A stretch of DNA of 64,000 nt from Oxyruncus cristatus (GCA_013399855.1 VXAY01002045.1:310001-374000), one strand, 5' to 3'. Shown: positions 11,199 through 25,800, numbered from the stretch's first letter. Notes: generated from the letters alone by a model not told the origin. Numbers and translations: made by a program.

Positions 11199-11757
11199 NN
11201 NNNNNNNNNNNNNNNNNNNNNNNNNNNNNNNNNNNNNNNNNNNNNNNNNNNNNNNNNNNNNNNNNNNNNNNNNNNNNNNNNNNNNNNNNNNNNNNNNNNN
11301 NNNNNNNNNNNNNNNNNNNNNNNNNNNNNNNNNNNNNNNNNNNNNNNNNNNNNNNNNNNNNNNNNNNNNNNNNNNNNNNNNNNNNNNNNNNNNNNNNNNN
11401 NNNNNNNNNNNNNNNNNNNNNNNNNNNNNNNNNNNNNNNNNNNNNNNNNNNNNNNNNNNNNNNNNNNNNNNNNNNNNNNNNNNNNNNNNNNNNNNNNNNN
11501 NNNNNNNNNNNNNNNNNNNNNNNNNNNNNNNNNNNNNNNNNNNNNNNNNNNNNNNNNNNNNNNNNNNNNNNNNNNNNNNNNNNNNNNNNNNNNNNNNNNN
11601 NNNNNNNNNNNNNNNNNNNNNNNNNNNNNNNNNNNNNNNNNNNNNNNNNNNNNNNNNNNNNNNNNNNNNNNNNNNNNNNNNNNNNNNNNNNNNNNNNNNN
11701 NNNNNNNNNNNNNNNNNNNNNNNNNNNNNNNNNNNNNNNNNNNNNNNNNNNNNNNNN
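11199..11757. other. Assembly gap, 559 N
   Basis: This is a run of N in the middle of the CpG island, probably unsequenced because of high GC content. It may hide GRHL1 5' leader sequence and an alternative first exon. Open frames that appear to cross it are artefacts. Confidence 0.98.
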
Positions 11758-12149
11758 GGGCGGGGCCGCCGCGCCCCCATAGGGCGGCCGGGCGCGGGGG
11801 GGCGGGGCCGGTGCGCGTTGGGGGCCGGGACTGCACTGAGGGAGCGGGACGGGCGGCGGGAGAGACCCCCCGGAACGGGGTGACCGCGGGCTCCCCGGCA
11901 CCGCCCGAGACGGGCCGTCAGCCCCGGTACCCGCTGTGGTCGACGCGGGAAGTACCCTGCGATCTTTCTCGCGCTAAATATGTGTTTCCCTTCTCCCTCT
12001 CTCCAGTCCCATGTAACTTTTTTTTTTTTTCACGTACTACACCTACTTTTAGGAAAATCTAAACCAAACACAATTGTATGAATTGTCTTTAATATAATCT
12101 TAATCTGTGCGAGGGGAGATCCAAATTGAACGTTTGGGGCCATTTCTTC

Positions 12150-12332
12150 ATAGGAAGACTGATTTGACACTGGAGGGGGAGGTGGTGGAGTCACCGTCCC
12201 TGGAAGTGTTCAGGGAAAGACTGGACGAGACACGCGGTGCCATGGTCTAGGTGACAGGGTGGTGATTGGTAGTAGGTTGGACTCAATGACCTCAGAGGTC
12301 TTTTCCAACCTGACTGATTCCGTGATTCTGTG
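12150..12332 (+). mobile_element. CR1 non-LTR retrotransposon, 3' end
   Basis: This is a 5'-truncated CR1 copy in plus orientation. It shows the end of the reverse transcriptase frame (gaggtggtggagtcaccgtc, then gaagtgttcagggaaagact), the typical 3' tail with ggttggactcaatgacctca and cttttccaacct, and the terminal 8-base repeat gattccgtgattctgtg. It lies about 400 bases upstream of the GRHL1 island edge. Confidence 0.88.
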
Positions 12333-15300
12333 CACTTGCACAAGCACTACAGCAGCTGCCGAAGGGCAGTGGATCAGTGTGTCGTTTGGTGCCTCACAGA
12401 TGAACCCGGGTTTGTGGAGAAAGGGAGGTTTACAATGCAGTTACTGCTGTGAATACGTCGAAATCCTCCAGTTTAACACCAGCAGCAACATCACAAACAC
12501 ACCAGATATATCCAAAGTGGCATGCATGAAGTTAAATCAGAAAGATCTTCAGTTTCTCCTTGAGAAATAAGGGTGGGAGGTTGCTTGTTTAAGTAACAAG
12601 TTGAATCAAACCCATACAGCAACGATGCTATCTATCATATGTCAAGATGCTTCAGATAGCTACTGTAATTTAAAAGTATGCTCACTAATAAGAGGTCTCT
12701 CCTTCTAGGTCAAAATCTCTTCCCTATTTGTACAGGATATACTCCAATGCAAAATTATAGAAGGACAATTCAAGCAGCCAACTGAAGGAAATATGAAACT
12801 GAAGAGAACAAACTTTAACTAAGGGTCTAATCCTGGAAGTTACTTAATATCCTCTGACTGGATTACAACTAGCATTCTAGAAACAAAATGCTTTGTTTAG
12901 ATCTGCAAACTTTGCCACTAGGATGGCAAAAGATAACTATCATTCATTACTGATGTAGGATCTCACTCTACAAAGTGAAATGAACCGATGTAAATTGTTC
13001 TTTATGACATGCAGTAAAAGTTATTCTACATTTTTAAACAGTTTTAAAAAATCTAATTCAAGATTACATAAAAAAAAATTTCTTACCTGTCCTCACATAT
13101 GAAAAAAATACCATAATCTGATGAAGATGTCAGAAAGTTACATTTTTCCAAACAAGTATAACTTACTTTGCTTCCAATACAAATTACAAAACTAGCTCCA
13201 AATCACAAGCTCTGGGAAGGACTGCTGGCTTTGTTAGGTGTCATTCAGTCCTCACATTCCCCGCGTCTGTTCACAGAATTCTGGGATATGCAGACACAAT
13301 TGCTGCTTTTTGGCACAGGAGCAAACTTTTCATTAACAATAAAATACAATACTGCCCTGTAGCCGTAGGTGACCCAGATGCAGTATGTGCTGGCGTTCAG
13401 TCACGTGTTTACATTGCACCCAAATTGCTAAAATCTTAGTAATGTATCACATTTGGTATTCCTACTTAACTTGAGTTTACCATGATTTTGTTCCAAATAA
13501 CTCAAAGGTGTTTGCCTTTTCAAAAGGGATGGCTTTTCTTAACAGCCTGATACACCGATGAAAACTTGGTTATCGCCATAGCAATCACTTCCACGTTCAG
13601 GAGACAATGATATAAACACTGGATTGTGACACCACTGACTAATCTGCCGGTCACAATCTAGACTCTGCAACACCACTGGTAGGTGTATTTATGTGATGTC
13701 ACTAACTGGGTTGCATCATCAAGTAAAATCAGGCAAGAAGCACAAAGGGATTTAGCAGAGCTTTGGCTAGGGCATGCCGGCCTGGTGTGACAGCACTCTG
13801 GCAGGACTCCCCCTGCTCTGCACTGGTTGGTGTTCCCTACAACTTCTTCCGTCTCTCAGCCTTTTCACCTCAATCGTATTGCTCTCCTCCACCTTTCATG
13901 CCCTTCCCTTTACGTTTCCTTCTGCTTCTGTCCCGCCTTTAGCATTCTCCTTCCCTTCTTCATGCATTCATTTCCTTTTAAACGAATTCCACTAAAAGCA
14001 CGTAAGGAACCCCACTATAATTGTATGGCATTGGAAGCCATCTGGCCGAGCACTGTTTCGTTCATTCATGCCCCTCTTCCTAGTCTGTCTTTTGACACTG
14101 CCACCTAGAAAAACTGGGATTTATTCTGGACAAGAATTAGCTACTGTTATGACTTACCTAACAAATATGGTTTTAAAATCTCATACCTGATAATTACCAT
14201 CTATGCGCACTGGTCATTCACACCTGTGTAATAAACAAACAAGTTGCATCAGGTTTGTAGCAGTACTTTTGATTTAACAAAATGTGCCAGGGAGTCAAAA
14301 CAAGATACTTTCTGCTTAATCTAAGACCACAAGATACAAGGGCCAGGCCACAGAGTTGGCTGTAAAGAGCAGCTTCTATACCCTCCATTACATACCATGC
14401 CAGGAAGGCTTTCCTTGTCTGCAACAGGCCTGTGGTCACTAAGGGTAGAGCTGGAAAAGTAAGCCCAAAGCTGACTGCTGATCCCTGCAGAATAAACCTG
14501 AAGGCATTGAAGGGCTTAAAAAGAAAGGGGAAAAAAAAAAAAAGCCCCGACAGTTTTCTTGAACTCACCAGAAATTGAGGTGAAAGCAGGCACAGTGTAA
14601 AGGAATAGACAAGTGACAGCAGAAAATGAATCAGGAAACGCCTTGTAGGAAAGAGATGGAAGAGCTGGGGGTGGGGGGAAAGATGAAAAAATAAATGAAA
14701 GCACAATGTATGAAATATGGAACAAACAGTTTGTTTTTCACTTCAGTCATATCCCTGTATGCAATCTTGCAGACATTCCTTAAAGATTCCCCTTTTGATT
14801 CTGTACTTATCCCTAAAGATAATGTAGACACTGTTGCAAGCATACAGACTACTCAGGGACAGAAGATGCAGTTCCATCAGCTGGACCGAGGACACTCTAA
14901 AATTACTACAATGTAAATTAATCAATTTTGCAGAAGACTATATATTAAAAAAACTCAGCCTGAAACCTGAAGTTTTATTGACAATAAAATCTTTAGCATT
15001 TCATCGAGTCTCACTGAGCATTTATTGTCTTCACTCAGCACTGCGCTTTCTCCAGGACTGACTGCTGTGTCCACAGGTCTTGCCACATGGGCTGACGCTG
15101 GTGTAGCGAAAGAGCAGCATGTGCAGGTTCTTCACTGCACACTGTGCCCTGCCCTGATCTGCTTTGCTCCGCAGCATGGAAACCACCCAGCTGCCCGGTC
15201 AGGAGTTACAAATGCCCTGGGTCCCAGTTCAGCAAACAAAAATGGTTTGCTACAATCTCATACTGACACAGCATGACAGAAGCAACCCAGCATCCAGACC

Positions 15301-18300
15301 AAGATCTAAGATCACAACACAGGCACTCAACACATTCAGTGGCATCGCCATGAGGCAATGGCAGGGGCCGCAGCCACTGCTGGGACAACAGGCCTATGAG
15401 CAGGCACAGAATGCTTCTACAATAGAGAGCAGCCATGTGAGACCTAGAAGAAAATACAAGCACATTCCCCTGGTAAAATACCTGATATACTGCTGGCGGA
15501 AGAGTGTAGATGCCGAGGACTGGGGAGGTGTGTTCTGGCTCTGGAAATGCTGCCATTAGCAGTTGTACAAGGGCAGCAATAACCTCATGTGAGGACAAAA
15601 GCATCCATCTCCTGTTCTGCTAATCCTTAGTTTTGTTCACTGTTTCAGCAGCATCCTAGCAGAAACAGCAGTGAGAGGTCGTTCACATACGCCTTTTTCC
15701 ACTCTTGGCATCCCCTTTATGCCTTCCCTCATCTAATCTGGCCAGGAACAAAGGATCTTCACACATGAGGAGCAACAAAATCAGTAACTGTGGAGGAGAT
15801 GCTGCAAAGAAAGCATCCTGCATTTAGTGCACGCAGTGAGAGACACTGCTTTGACCAATCCACACACTAACATGCTCAGCCAGGAAACATATGCTGGGAA
15901 GTCCATCTCATTTTGGATCAAAATAGGAGATTCATTACACAGACTTTTTTCCTGACTTTTCTCTGCCTGTGAAGCAGAACAAAGCCTACTCAGCCTGACA
16001 TGGGGAAAGGACAGATGGACTAAGGGGCTGACACCTTATTCAGGGATCTACTAACATTTTCAGACTTTACCTGTTCCAAAGGCCCTGTGGGTGCTGGTTT
16101 TTTTGCTCCTGACCCTCCGAAAGCATTCTCTTGACAATTTACCACAAATAGCCTGAAATAATTTTTTGTTCAGATCAAGCTAAAGTCTTTTTTGTTCATA
16201 AAAGGAGAAAAGTCATTTGAGAAGGGACTTGTGAGCTTTCCAAGAAGTTATGATATTGATTGCCTTGCCTGCAATACTGCAGAAAGCTCTCTCAAATCTT
16301 CTAAACACTATTTGTGTTCCAGGGTTTGTGCTAAAAATGGGTTAGAAAAGATGTAATTGCAGTGATGCCCATGCAACTCACTATGGCAAATAAATTAGAC
16401 TAGCATTGGTTACAGGCATTGGACTTTGCTGATTCTCATTCTGTGGTTAAATCAGCTTCAGGGCCTTCACTCTATGTAACAAGTTAAGGAGAAAGTCAAA
16501 TACCTCTCCTTCATGACTGGAAAACAGTAAAAAATTTTAAAAAGAAAAATGTATTTGACTGAGACTAAGTTGATATTGAGAACGCAGACACACTGAAGTA
16601 GTGAAAGACTGGGAAGGGTAAAATACAAATTCTGCTGAAGGCTATAACTTTAAAAAGAAAATAAGACATCTGTCATATTTCTCCACTGAAACAACAGAAA
16701 GGTTGCATTATTTAGGAGAATTCATAAAGCACATTTATTTTTGCAGTCTTAAAGACAGAAAAAAACTGTGTTAAAATATAACATTCAAACTAGCAAAACA
16801 ACTAAATTCACTTTAGAAGATACATAAAGGTCTTAGAATAACTAATAAATAATAGATTTACTATTGTGTAAGTTAATAATTAAGTCTTCTCAATATATAC
16901 TGTTTAAAAAGTTAAGTCTAAAAAACTTCACTTGCCTTTATCTACATACTTAAGAACTGTCTGTCATTCAAGTTTTAGAGTAAGAAACAAAACAAGGTGA
17001 CCCTCTTTACTCAGTATTTCCAGAGGAGTAAGTACAAAAAAGTAGCCAACAGCAAATTGAGCTTTACCTGGACACTTTCAGCAAATAGTTACAGAAAGGA
17101 GCTGTAATTTCAAAGTGGATAGAAGAGGCGGTTGGAAGTGCTGGGCTGTGCAGACACCCCACCCTTCAGCTACCCACAGCTTGTCTGTTCCACCGACTTG
17201 GCTCCGCCCTCATGCTGTATTAACTGGACCCAGAGTAGCTGTCCCAACAGAGCTCAACTACACTTCACTGAAGATAAGGCACACTTGTGGCTTAATAGCT
17301 TCTTAAACATCATTACTCCAATGTAAGTGTTGATTGATTAAACTGGATAGAACTAACATTAAGCATTTTTGGGGCACACCCCTTATTTTAAACCTGACTC
17401 TTAACCTATGTGTCCAGAAGGCACATGGCTCTTGATGATTAACTACAAGCTTTATTCCAGTTTAATAAAGTACAGCCTTAATTTAGCCTAACATCTAAGG
17501 GAGCTTTCTTACGTTTGTAACAATGTAACAATGAGTACAGTAGTTTTCATTTATGAAGCTCAGATTTTACTACTACAGTAGTTTTAAAAGACAGGTATAC
17601 CTATAATTAAGTGCCTAAGTCTTTCAAATAACAACTTCTGAATTAAATGAATCCTTTATGTATAACAAGGTGTCTTGTAAATAGTTAATTCAAAACTTTA
17701 AGAGATAGTACAGTAAAAAGAATAAGACAGTCACTTGAGCAAGCACTGCTGAAACCAATGACAATGTGTATTACACTTTTGTAGATTTTTTCCCTATACA
17801 AATACTCATCCAGAAAAAGAACAATGAATTATTTTACCAAATACTTACAAACTTCAGTAATTCCCTCAGGTGAGGTCAAACATAATAGCTAATGGCTAAT
17901 TTTACAACACAAACACCAGACACAACATGAGATTTAAATTGGTATGTTCCAAGTCCATTAAGGTAAACATCAGCTCAAGACACACCTCACAAGAAGTCTG
18001 AGCTATCTGGCACAGATTTAGACGAACTAAACTGTACCCACTCTTTCCTCTTCCTCTGTCAAGCACAGTTTAGCTCTGTATGGCTAAAACTGTGCCTTCT
18101 CATCTGCATGTTGCAGTCACTTTATAGGACCGCTGCTCTAAATCAGTGTGCTAAAATAACTAATTAAAATACCTGGAAAAGTAAAAACTTGCACCCAAAA
18201 TGTGTCTTGTCTGTCACCTCAAGTCAGGACACCATGCTTAACTAGCTCCTGCCTCTACTGAGTCAGCAGAACCTCCTGGTTTGCCACTATATCCATGTAA

Positions 18301-19190
18301 CTCTTTAAAACTTCCCTTTAATAGTGTTGTCTGCTCTAGCTGTGCTTGAAACACTACTTTATCACTTAGCTCCAGACAGGTTGGACAGCACATCACCTCT
18401 TTTATCATTCACCTGTTCCCAATTTTTAAACAACAGCTTCATGGATTGAACTGCAACAGATCTGAAAGCCTTTGCAGCCTACTTGCTAAACCTATTACCT
18501 TCCCAGATTACATCTCACTGAAGTGCTTGCTCAGGGAGGAAGCTATTTGTGACGTCTGCAGGCACCATTTTTCTTAGTTATAATAATACGTAGAAACAGC
18601 TGTTGATTTTGGTTTTGATCAAATAGATTTGGCAAGTTCTGTACTCCATACTGGTGGTTGGAGATGCTGAATTTAATTTCATTCAACTGAAAGCAAGAGT
18701 ATTCATTTGGGTATCTATACAACATTTCAGTTCAACATACGTATATGTTATGGTGCCTTTCATGTAGTGGCAGCACCCAATTTCATTTACCCATCATCTG
18801 TGACAGCATAAAAACACAGTGCATAAGTAAGATGGAGCATGAGAAACTGGCAGAATGGCCAATCCGCTGAAGATGCTGGGCTATAAAGCAGTCAGAAGAA
18901 ATTCAAGGCTATGACCGTAGCCTTGCAAAAGAAGAACAATAGGAGGACCTGGCAGTTACCATTGCACAAGAAACAGGATGGGATTTTATACCTGTTATAA
19001 AAGTATCTACAAAATCTGTGACGCCTGAAGTGGAACACGGACCTGAAAGGTGTTAAGTTGAACGAGAGGCTCAGCCATAAGAAGACACTGGTAGATACAC
19101 AGGATGCAAGGAATTGTAGAAAAAACAGTGCCAGAGTTGTTCCAGAACAGCCTGTTTAGAAATAATTACTAAAAAGTGATGTGAAACCAT
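12333..19190. other. Intergenic interval between TAF1B and GRHL1
   Basis: About 6.9 kb is free of recognisable coding exons. It is AT-rich, with a somewhat GC-richer part near 15050-15600. The longest frames (162 codons at 14218-14706 minus and about 130 codons near 15164-15604 on both strands) have no recognisable domain and no matching splice pattern. No RNA gene or clear mobile element was seen. Confidence 0.55.
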
Positions 19191-19205
19191 CAACCAACTG
19201 CTCCT

Positions 19206-19211
19206 TTTATT
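19206..19211 (-). terminator. Candidate polyadenylation signal of TAF1B (AATAAA)
   Basis: The canonical hexamer lies on the minus strand 427 bases after the TAF1B stop codon. It is followed closely by a GU-rich stretch (transcript sense gttggttgatggttt), as expected for a cleavage site. ATTAAA variants lie closer to the stop at 19611-19616 and 19262-19267, so shorter 3' ends are possible. Confidence 0.55.
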
Positions 19212-19637
19212 TGTTAACACAGTATTTAAAAACAGAACAAACATTATTCTCTAGAAATATATTTAATGTCATACAATGGTAGGTAAAAAAATAGATATTT
19301 TAATTGCAAAATGTCACAATAATTAGATGCTAACATGCTGTCCAGTATACTCCAAGTATGTACAACTTACGCTCCCAAAAATGGTAATTTCACAGCTTCC
19401 TGTTCACTCTGATGCAAATTAATAAAATAAATGGTGATTAACAGTTTCCTTGGCAGTTTCCTTTTACAGATAAAATGACATCAAAACTAAAGTACAGTAG
19501 TATATCTCAGCACTACTATCTTAACAAAAAATTTCCATGTCGACAAAAAAATCAGTGTAAGTTTAGATGTAATACCATGGTTTGGGATCCAACCAACTAA
19601 TTTACATGGGTTTAATACTGGAAGTTTTAGGCCACTT

Positions 19638-19830
19638 TTACTTCCTCAGGACTGTGTTGTATTTTAGCTTTCTGTAGAGTTTTTTATTAAAAAGCTTGTG
19701 TTCTATCATACACACCTCATCATGGATATAAGAGGGCTGAATTCTCAGAAGAAAGGAAAATAACCTTAACACAAAATGGTAACTCTGGGGAAAGTCCACT
19801 TCTCTGTAATGAGCCAGATGACCACACAGT
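19638..19830 (-). CDS. TAF1B: TAF1B last coding exon with stop codon
   Basis: The exon holds one base, 63 codons and TAA at 19640-19638. It includes [20 protein letters not shown] and ends in a basic tail ([18 protein letters not shown]). Mammalian TAF1B has [20 protein letters not shown] and also ends in a Lys/Arg-rich tail. The acceptor is TTTTCAG. The 3' untranslated part continues to about 19190. Confidence 0.94.
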
Positions 19831-22800
19831 CTGAAAAGAAATGGGGGGGAAAAGGAAAAAAAGCCCTAAATTACAAGTGCATTTAGTTAGTATTTAGCCA
19901 GCATTTATATATTTAATTGTAATTAGAGGCAAACTCTACATTTTACCAACAGCATAAATCATGACTGTAGTTTACAATGTCAATTCCGTGAAGTGATCCA
20001 CTCCTGCAAAACCTTGAAGTAGAGGACTGGACCAAGACATGTTCAGAGCTAGTGCAAAGTAAGAAGGAAAAGCCTGCATAGCTTCTCACACTATGAATCA
20101 CAATCTTACTCAACCAGGCAAAGAATGTGTTCTTTGCCTTTCAGGACTAAATGGAACCACTGTTTGTTCTGCCAGCTTTTAGCACATGTAGTAAAGTATG
20201 AAAATGGCTACCTCACCCTATTTTTAAAATTTCTAAGACTGTCCAATTCAGACATCCTGGGCTCTTTACTCTGTTCTTTGCCTACTCTCTCCGTAGGGTT
20301 CCCCTCTCATTTTCCTAACACTATGTCATGGGATAATAACCCGTTCATTTATTGTCCTTTGTGTGCTACATACAAATTACCTGTCTAGAAACAAGAGAGA
20401 AAAGTTAAGTCAATGGAGTAACACAGGAAATATTGGAGCAAACATTGACCAGCTCAACAAAAAGTAATTAGTGCTGTAACAGCCTTCTGCTTAATTACTT
20501 TGCAGCTTTTGTGGTGAAAATGTTAAAGAAAATTATGAGGTCATTTTATTGATGAAGTATAAAATGAAAATAGACTGGACCTGTTGGTAACAACTGTCAG
20601 ACTGAACAAAAGATGGCAAAGAGGATAAACTGCAAAGATAGCTCTGTAAACATTATGTTCAGCAGCTTAGGTTGGAAAAATACCCTCTTCTGAGTAAGTC
20701 TCAAAATCGTTTTTATTAAAAGTGGTAAGTTTAAAATACTATAAAATCTAGCTGCTTCAATTTTGGGAAAAAAAACCCCAAACCTTTACACTGATATGGG
20801 CATTCAGGTGCTATTCACCATAAAAACCGTATGCATCTTCTAACTTACTGGGTATTGCCTTGGGATGTGGAGAAGCACAGTTTAAAATTTCCCCAGTCTC
20901 TGATTCAGAGCAGCTGTCTTAAATATTCACCAGAACAAGGACTGGGATCTGTCTGTCCCCATTAAAAGGTAAGTGTGCTAATTACTAGACTATAGAGTCA
21001 TTTGCTCGCTCCCTCTGGCCCAGCAAACATTTACATTTTACCTCAAACTGGAGGAACAGACAGACCCGTCCTGAGTGCCACACAAGCCGTACTTCAAGGA
21101 GCAGAGTCTTTGTTTAAAGCCTCCCAAAGTCTGGCAGATTGGAAATCTGAAACTAGGTCTCCCACACTGTATATTCCATCCTTGGCCCTACCTCACACCC
21201 CCCAAAAGTATTACAACATCTTTCACGCATTGTAATACCTTATCACATACAGAATCATAGAATAATGTAGGTTGGAAAAGACTGTTATGATTATTGAGTA
21301 TAACTCCTGTCACTTAAAGACTTCCACAGAAAACCAGTTTAGAATCCAGTTTAAAATGGAAAGTTTTAAAATACAAGAAAATGTAAAAGCATTTCAGCAA
21401 CCATTTGACTGATCTCAGCTTTGCTGACACTGCAATCACACTTCAGTCCTGGAATTAAACCATTTCAGTAGTCCCTGTTAGGCCATGCTGATTTTTGGGG
21501 AAAGAATCTCTAAGTTTGTTTTTAGTTCTATTATACATACACACACTTGCATAGGATAAACCTTCACATCTGAGGGAGTAGATGTTGTTTTCCAATGTTA
21601 AGTAAGTGTCAGATGTATAATTAACTACTTGCATTGCAAATGATATAATGGGAAATTTAACTGGTAAGAATTTAAATTCAAATCTTGTTTTATGAAGGCT
21701 ATGACTGTTTGCCATTAACATTTTCATATATTACATATGAAAATGCAGGCTTAAAAACAGACTTTGCATGCAAGATTATTCACACAAACATACACCAAAA
21801 TATCCACTCATTCAGTGTGTACATAAGATTTACGCAAATCTGTGGTAAAATGATTATTACCTCTACTCCCTTAAAAAAAAAAAAAGTTCTTATTCATACA
21901 AAAGAATGAATCCATACAACCAAAGCTCTTGTAATGTAACACTGTGCTGACATTATTGCAACCCATTTCTGGTGGATATGTGAAAAGTAATGTGAAAAGG
22001 AAAATAAAGATAAGCAAATAAATCCACAGAAAGACAGAAAAAACTGCATACATATAAAAACTAGTTATTTTAAAGTGGAACATCTAATACTTGAAAAATC
22101 CAGAACATATCACTAAGACTGTGTTGGGGCTATTGATCTCTGAAGAATACCATTTAGAAGATAAAGATTTAAGATGTTATTCAACAGACTAATGAAATCT
22201 TATTTTACATGAATGCAATCCAACCTCTTTTCCAAAAAAATGCCCTCCAATTGCACACATGAAAAATTCAGGAGACTCCAAGCCATCTACAGAGTTGATC
22301 TTTTTAACTGATAATCACCAGTACATTCCTCTTCTGGATTAGGGTTTCATGATATAACCAATGGCAGAGCCAAAGTCTACGATCCAGAAGCCTTATCTGC
22401 TTTACCCAGGGAATTTATGAGAAACACTATTTTAGATATTTCCTATTCCTTGGAGTAAATACTGCTGAAGTCCTACATTCATTCAGCAGAGCTTTTGCTG
22501 CCTGTCTCTGGCCATTGCCAGCACCCTCCAAGTAAAAAACTCACCAAGTTTTTCAGAATGTGAAGTGAGAAGGTATTAAAGGAAGAGTGAGATGTTTGAC
22601 ACAAATCAGGCAGATACTTAAATATCCATATGACTTAGTACAAGACTGGATTAGCTGGACTATCATTCTCCTTGCTATTTAGGTCCTCTGAAGAAAATAA
22701 TTTTACTAACAAATAGTATGACTGTTTTGATATACACTTAATTGAAAGAAAAATTTTCCTTTCACTTGTAAAGGCAGGATTTGGGAACAGTTCTCTAGTA

Positions 22801-25800
22801 AAAGACAGGCGCTAAACTTCCTTAATAGCACAAAATATTCCTTTCTCACATTTCGTCTTTTTCACTTTTCCAGTAGAAGTGTCTTCTTTTACTTTCCTGC
22901 ATGCAAACAATACAACTGATGATTGCTGATACACCTAAATGAAATAGTGGTGAAGACCTTTTCACTTGTAATTATTTTTTAAAAATATGTTCTGGGGGCA
23001 TTAATTGCCTGCTTATTTGAACTCCTGTTAATTTTAACTTTGATTTTGTTTAAGGACAACACAAAAGTTGTATAGTGACTCAGAAAATTAATTTCCTATG
23101 CTTTTTTGGAAGCTGGGGACAGAGGAATGGAACCATTTTCCCATTCTTTGGAGTTGTGGTGCAATTTTTTTTCTAAAATACTATGAAGAAGTGAAGTGAA
23201 TTAATCTAGCTGCTACTCTTGCCATGTGACTCTAGTTGTTGATTTTGTCTCATCTCCTCTCTTCTCAAAAGCTCACTTTGATCACTCTTCATGTTACACT
23301 TTGTCTACTCACAGTCCAAGACTATCCATTCCACACATGCCCCTTCCTACAAATGATTGGAACTATATGTGAATACATAGCTGTGTACACACCCTGTATT
23401 TGTCATTTGTAAAAAAATATACACAGGACTTTACTTTCATGAGAACTTTCCAAAATATATTTTACAAAAATGTGAATACTTACTTTTCATTGCATAGTTT
23501 AACTGTACACAGCCAATAGTCAGGGTTCATGGCTGTAAGTAAACCACATTTTTCTTGCAAAATTCCCTTCAGGCTATGCCCATGAAAACAACTCCCATCT
23601 GTGTTTTCTTCAGACCAACTTAACTGAAAACTTGAAGGATTTGGCTTTTCTGCACGTCGCAGCGAACCAGACAGCTTGCCAAACTGATTTTGTAAATTCA
23701 CAACCATTTCTGTACAAACAGAAAGAACAGAAACCAAGGCAAAAGTATTATGTATCAGAATACTGTTTAGAGGTGATTAACACAGGAAGAAAATGGTGTA
23801 TTCGTGGGTTTATTTCTTTTTTTTCTTTAAACCTCTGCGAGAAATACTGAGAAATCTTGCAAGTCTATACGTTCTCTCTGCCACTCTATTTAAAATTCAA
23901 GTCTTTACGTGTTTTAGTGAAAAGATTTTGAAGCATAATTCAAAATGCCATGTCTTTCATACCTAGTGATATTAGTAGTGGGGCACTCCTGCTGGGATTT
24001 TTATGCTGATAGAAAGCACATTCAAACACACACAGACTCAAGGTTAAGCTTTTTATAGTGCAAATTTCAACAGGGAAAAAAACCCCAAGAAAAAAGCCCG
24101 CTCTCCTTTGCCCATTGAATGAATGACAAACTTCCATAAGCTGCTGAGAAGGGTAAAGAAGGTATCATGATAGATCAGCACACACAGTATGACTGCCTAA
24201 GCCTGGTTTCCTAGGACAAAAAGAAGGTTAAAAACCATTTTTGTTGGAGCTTTGACTTCTTTTCATGACCTGGATTTGAAGAAACTCATTCATACATTGA
24301 AAAAAAAAAAAAAAACAGAAAAAAATCCTAAATTAATTGTGGGACTGGGAAGTTTATCTTTCAAGTGGATGGTAAAATCTATGATCAAAACTAAAGGTTT
24401 AAGGAAGGTTTCTGAGGAGCTGTATCTAGAATGTAAGTGTTCTAGATACTCTGTCTCTACTACATCTTGTTTTAAAATGAATCTTGTCCAGTTACAACAG
24501 CATTATCTGATATTCCTGATCACAGCAGCAGTGGTAATCTAAGTGGTCTTCTTCTAGCTCCATGAGGAATCTCTGTTATTATAAATGCAGAATTAAAAGG
24601 CATTTGAGCAATGATCAGCTTGAAATAAAGTAATCTAAATATGCTTTTCCGTGGAACATGAATTGACAGCAGGATCAACCTTCCTGAATTTTGAAGACTA
24701 AGAACATAAAAAAACCCCTCACTGTATTCTTGGAAGAGAAATCCAACATGAATAATTCAAATCAAATGAGATTATACAACTTTTTTAGGAGTCCCTGAAA
24801 CTGGAAGAGCATATAAAAGGAAAAATACCACTTACCACACTTAACATCTCTCTCCAAATACCTGCTGCTTTCTAGATAATACTACATGTAGAATGAAGAA
24901 CTTCAGATCTAATTTGGTTGAATGTAATTCTGGTTTTACATATTTCCATAGATAAGTGGGGTTTTGTTGTTTTGTTTCTTTGCTTTTACATCAATGTAAA
25001 GCCCAGTAATTTCTTGTAAGTACTGCTAGAGCTACTAAAATACAGTAGCTGTAGCTGCATTCCACCACGTGCAGCTGGCTACTCAAGTAAAGCCTTCCTC
25101 GCTTTCTGCAGAAGATTCCAAGGAGTGGAAGAGAAGAGGGACGTGCAAGGTCTACCAAAGAACATACTGGGATATTCATATCGAAGGATATGGAAGCTAT
25201 GGAAGTCCAACAATTCACAAGGAACACAGCGATATAAAGGCAGCTGACAAAACAGAGAAGATGAGGACAGACTACTCATTCCCAGATGTGGTTCAGTGGG
25301 TTGCTGGGAAGACTGGCAAAGGTAGCTCCAGTTATGTGTGTTTGAAAAATTCCAGCCACAAGTTGTAAAATAGTAGTACATTAATTGTACCCAGAGATGA
25401 AAGAGAGGAGAGAAAGTATTTTACGATGTAAATGTTATCAGTCAGGCCTGCAGATTTCCTATGATGGGAAAAATCTGAGCAGATTTTTGCATTGCTGGGA
25501 AGAAGCAAAGTTTACTCACGTCTTCTCTTTAGAACTTTAGATTTATTCTTGACTGAATAAAACAGTGGTTTTTCACACCTCCACAGGTACCTACCAGTAA
25601 GAGACATAAGAATTGTTAAGAAAAAGAAAGTTGGAGCAAACAAACGAAAGAATAATAATTTCTTACAAATACTGGTAAAGTTTTAAATTAAAACCAAAAT
25701 AAATTAATGGTTAGTGCTTTTAAAATCCACTGTCCCCCAACACACCCAGAAAGTCTTTTTCAGAGCAGGCAAATCAATGCATGTAGGCCTGGATGTAATC

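Larger units (their letters stand above)
10840..11960. promoter_or_regulatory. CpG island and presumed GRHL1 promoter (with assembly gap)
   Basis: GC content and CpG density rise sharply around the first GRHL1 coding exon and stay high on both sides of the gap. GC-box cores (gggcggggcc) appear at 11758-11767 and inside 11796-11808. There is no clear TATA box, which is typical of island promoters. The transcription start and 5' leader probably fall in or near the unsequenced part. No gene on the plus strand could be supported, so divergent transcription is open. Confidence 0.7.
19831..23483 (-). other. TAF1B intron before the last exon
   Basis: This intron is about 3.7 kb long. It contains a short CR1 3' end at 21251-21330 and a possible old tRNA-derived repeat at about 20930-21230. 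No exon or RNA gene was recognised. Confidence 0.55.

Noticed and set aside
10920..12062. Long open frames on both strands across the CpG island (up to 380 codons)
   Set aside because: They exist only because the 559 N are read as open. Their real parts are GC-rich composition frames without any domain.
14218..14706. 162-codon minus-strand frame in the intergenic interval
   Set aside because: The translation is hydrophobic and low-complexity (Phe/Leu/Pro-rich, from the A- and G-rich plus strand), with no recognisable domain or splice partners.
15164..15604. Overlapping frames of about 130 codons on both strands
   Set aside because: Neither shows a known family or splice structure. Two opposite frames of equal length suggest composition, not coding.
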